Made by a program: the position numbers and the translations under genes. From Actinomycetota bacterium (lineage in GTDB: Bacteria; Acidobacteriota; Blastocatellia; Chloracidobacteriales; Chloracidobacteriaceae), in assembly GCA_013298335.1 (NCBI GenBank), contig JAAFHI010000291.1:1-5489 (forward strand): a stretch of 5,489 nt of DNA, read 5' to 3'. This document shows positions 5,060 through 5,489 of this stretch, piece by piece (position 1 is the stretch's first letter; every line of letters begins with the position of its first letter). The notes under the pieces were generated by a model that was not told where the DNA came from, made no database searches, and was given only the letters and a program-made list of their open reading frames with translations.

Positions 5060-5489
5060 GGTCTACGCTTTCGGAAACGGGCCGTTGCAAAGCCCGTCCC
5101 TTTTGCATGGCGGTTCGGGCAGCGTCGAGTTCTTCCAAAAGGCGCTGAATCGGTGGAAACGCGCCGTCTCGTTCCAGAATGACCGTCAACGGCTGCACCG
5201 CTCGACGGGCAACCTCCGTGAGCAGATCAAACACCGGATCGGGAACGTCGTGCAGGTGATCGTCGAGCAATCGTTTTCCCGGATGAGACTTCGCCGTCAC
5301 CCACTTCCCTCCCGCGAGATGAATCTGGGCAACTTTTTCCAGCGGAACCTGGTTCAGGAATTCGAACGGGTCAAAATCGAAATTCACCGCATTCGCATAC
5401 AGATTGTGGAGGTCGAGCAGAAGTCTGGCGCCCGAAGCATTCAAAATTCCGGAAATCCAGTCCGGTTCGGTGATTCGACTTCCCGGCGG
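5040..5489 (-). CDS. MNIO family (DUF692) multinuclear non-heme iron protein, C-terminal part
   Basis: The reading frame is open to the right edge, so the N-terminal half (family length about 280 residues) lies outside; 149 residues are visible. Motifs in visible numbering are P-P-G-S-R-I-T-E-P-D-W (1-11), L-L-L-D-L-H-N-L-Y-A-N-A (23-34), I-H-L-A-G-G (56-61), L-L-D-D-H-L-H-D-V-P-D (74-84) and V-I-L-E-R-D-G (103-109). These are the C-terminal half of the DUF692/UPF0276 TIM barrel (MbnB, TglH, ChrH). His, Asp, Glu and Asn residues in these motifs fall where the family binds its iron atoms; exact assignment is unverified. Known members oxidatively modify ribosomally made peptides, often at Cys, together with a partner protein. 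The variant L-L-D-D-H-L-H and L-E-R-D-G differs from the MbnB-like wording, suggesting a different subfamily. TTG 5444 is not the start, since P-P-G-S and T-E-P upstream are conserved. The next gene overlaps its end by 20 nt. Confidence 0.9.
   Translation of the reverse strand, partial: PPGSRITEPDWISGILNASGARLLLDLHNLYANAVNFDFDPFEFLNQVPLEKVAQIHLAGGKWVTAKSHPGKRLLDDHLHDVPDPVFDLLTEVARRAVQPLTVILERDGAFPPIQRLLEELDAARTAMQKGRALQRPVSESVDHEFTRI

Overview
The window looks like an ordinary bacterial chromosome segment: moderately to fairly GC-rich by eye, densely packed, with TAA and TGA stops. Two zinc-ribbon membrane proteins share a C-terminal S-V-T-E-(D/N)-T-T motif that I recall, from memory only, in Acidobacteriota proteins. 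With the conserved housekeeping genes, that makes Acidobacteriota a tentative guess. I see no mobile element, CRISPR array, tRNA or rRNA.

Layout. (1) At 2-607 on the plus strand lies the C-terminal part of purD (purine synthesis). It is interrupted by an in-frame TAA at 116-118, although homology continues in the same frame on both sides. (2) A minus-strand cluster follows, read right to left: a secreted M16-family protein without the zinc-binding HxxEH motif (2022-3395), signal peptidase I with a long acidic N-terminal extension (984-1964), and a small Cys-rich CPXCG-type protein (754-942). A strong intrinsic terminator at 616-647 abuts the purD stop codon. (3) A short divergent intergenic region (3396-3561) separates this cluster from (4) two tandem plus-strand paralogues (3562-4149 and 4172-4810). 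Each has an N-terminal zinc ribbon, a Pro-rich linker, two membrane helices and the shared tail. (5) Converging on the second paralogue is a minus-strand pair: an MNIO/DUF692 multinuclear-iron enzyme, cut by the window edge (5040-5489), and a cysteine-free 88-residue helical protein (4793-5059) overlapping its end by 20 nt.

How the genes may work together. The M16-like protein carries a signal peptide, so it is a plausible substrate of the signal peptidase encoded just downstream. The tandem zinc-ribbon proteins look like an internal duplication and may act as a membrane pair. The MNIO gene and its overlapping partner are the best candidate for a poorly described system: MNIO enzymes modify ribosomal peptides with the help of a partner protein, and this small protein is not an obvious DUF2063-type partner. 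No function can be assigned to it from sequence alone.
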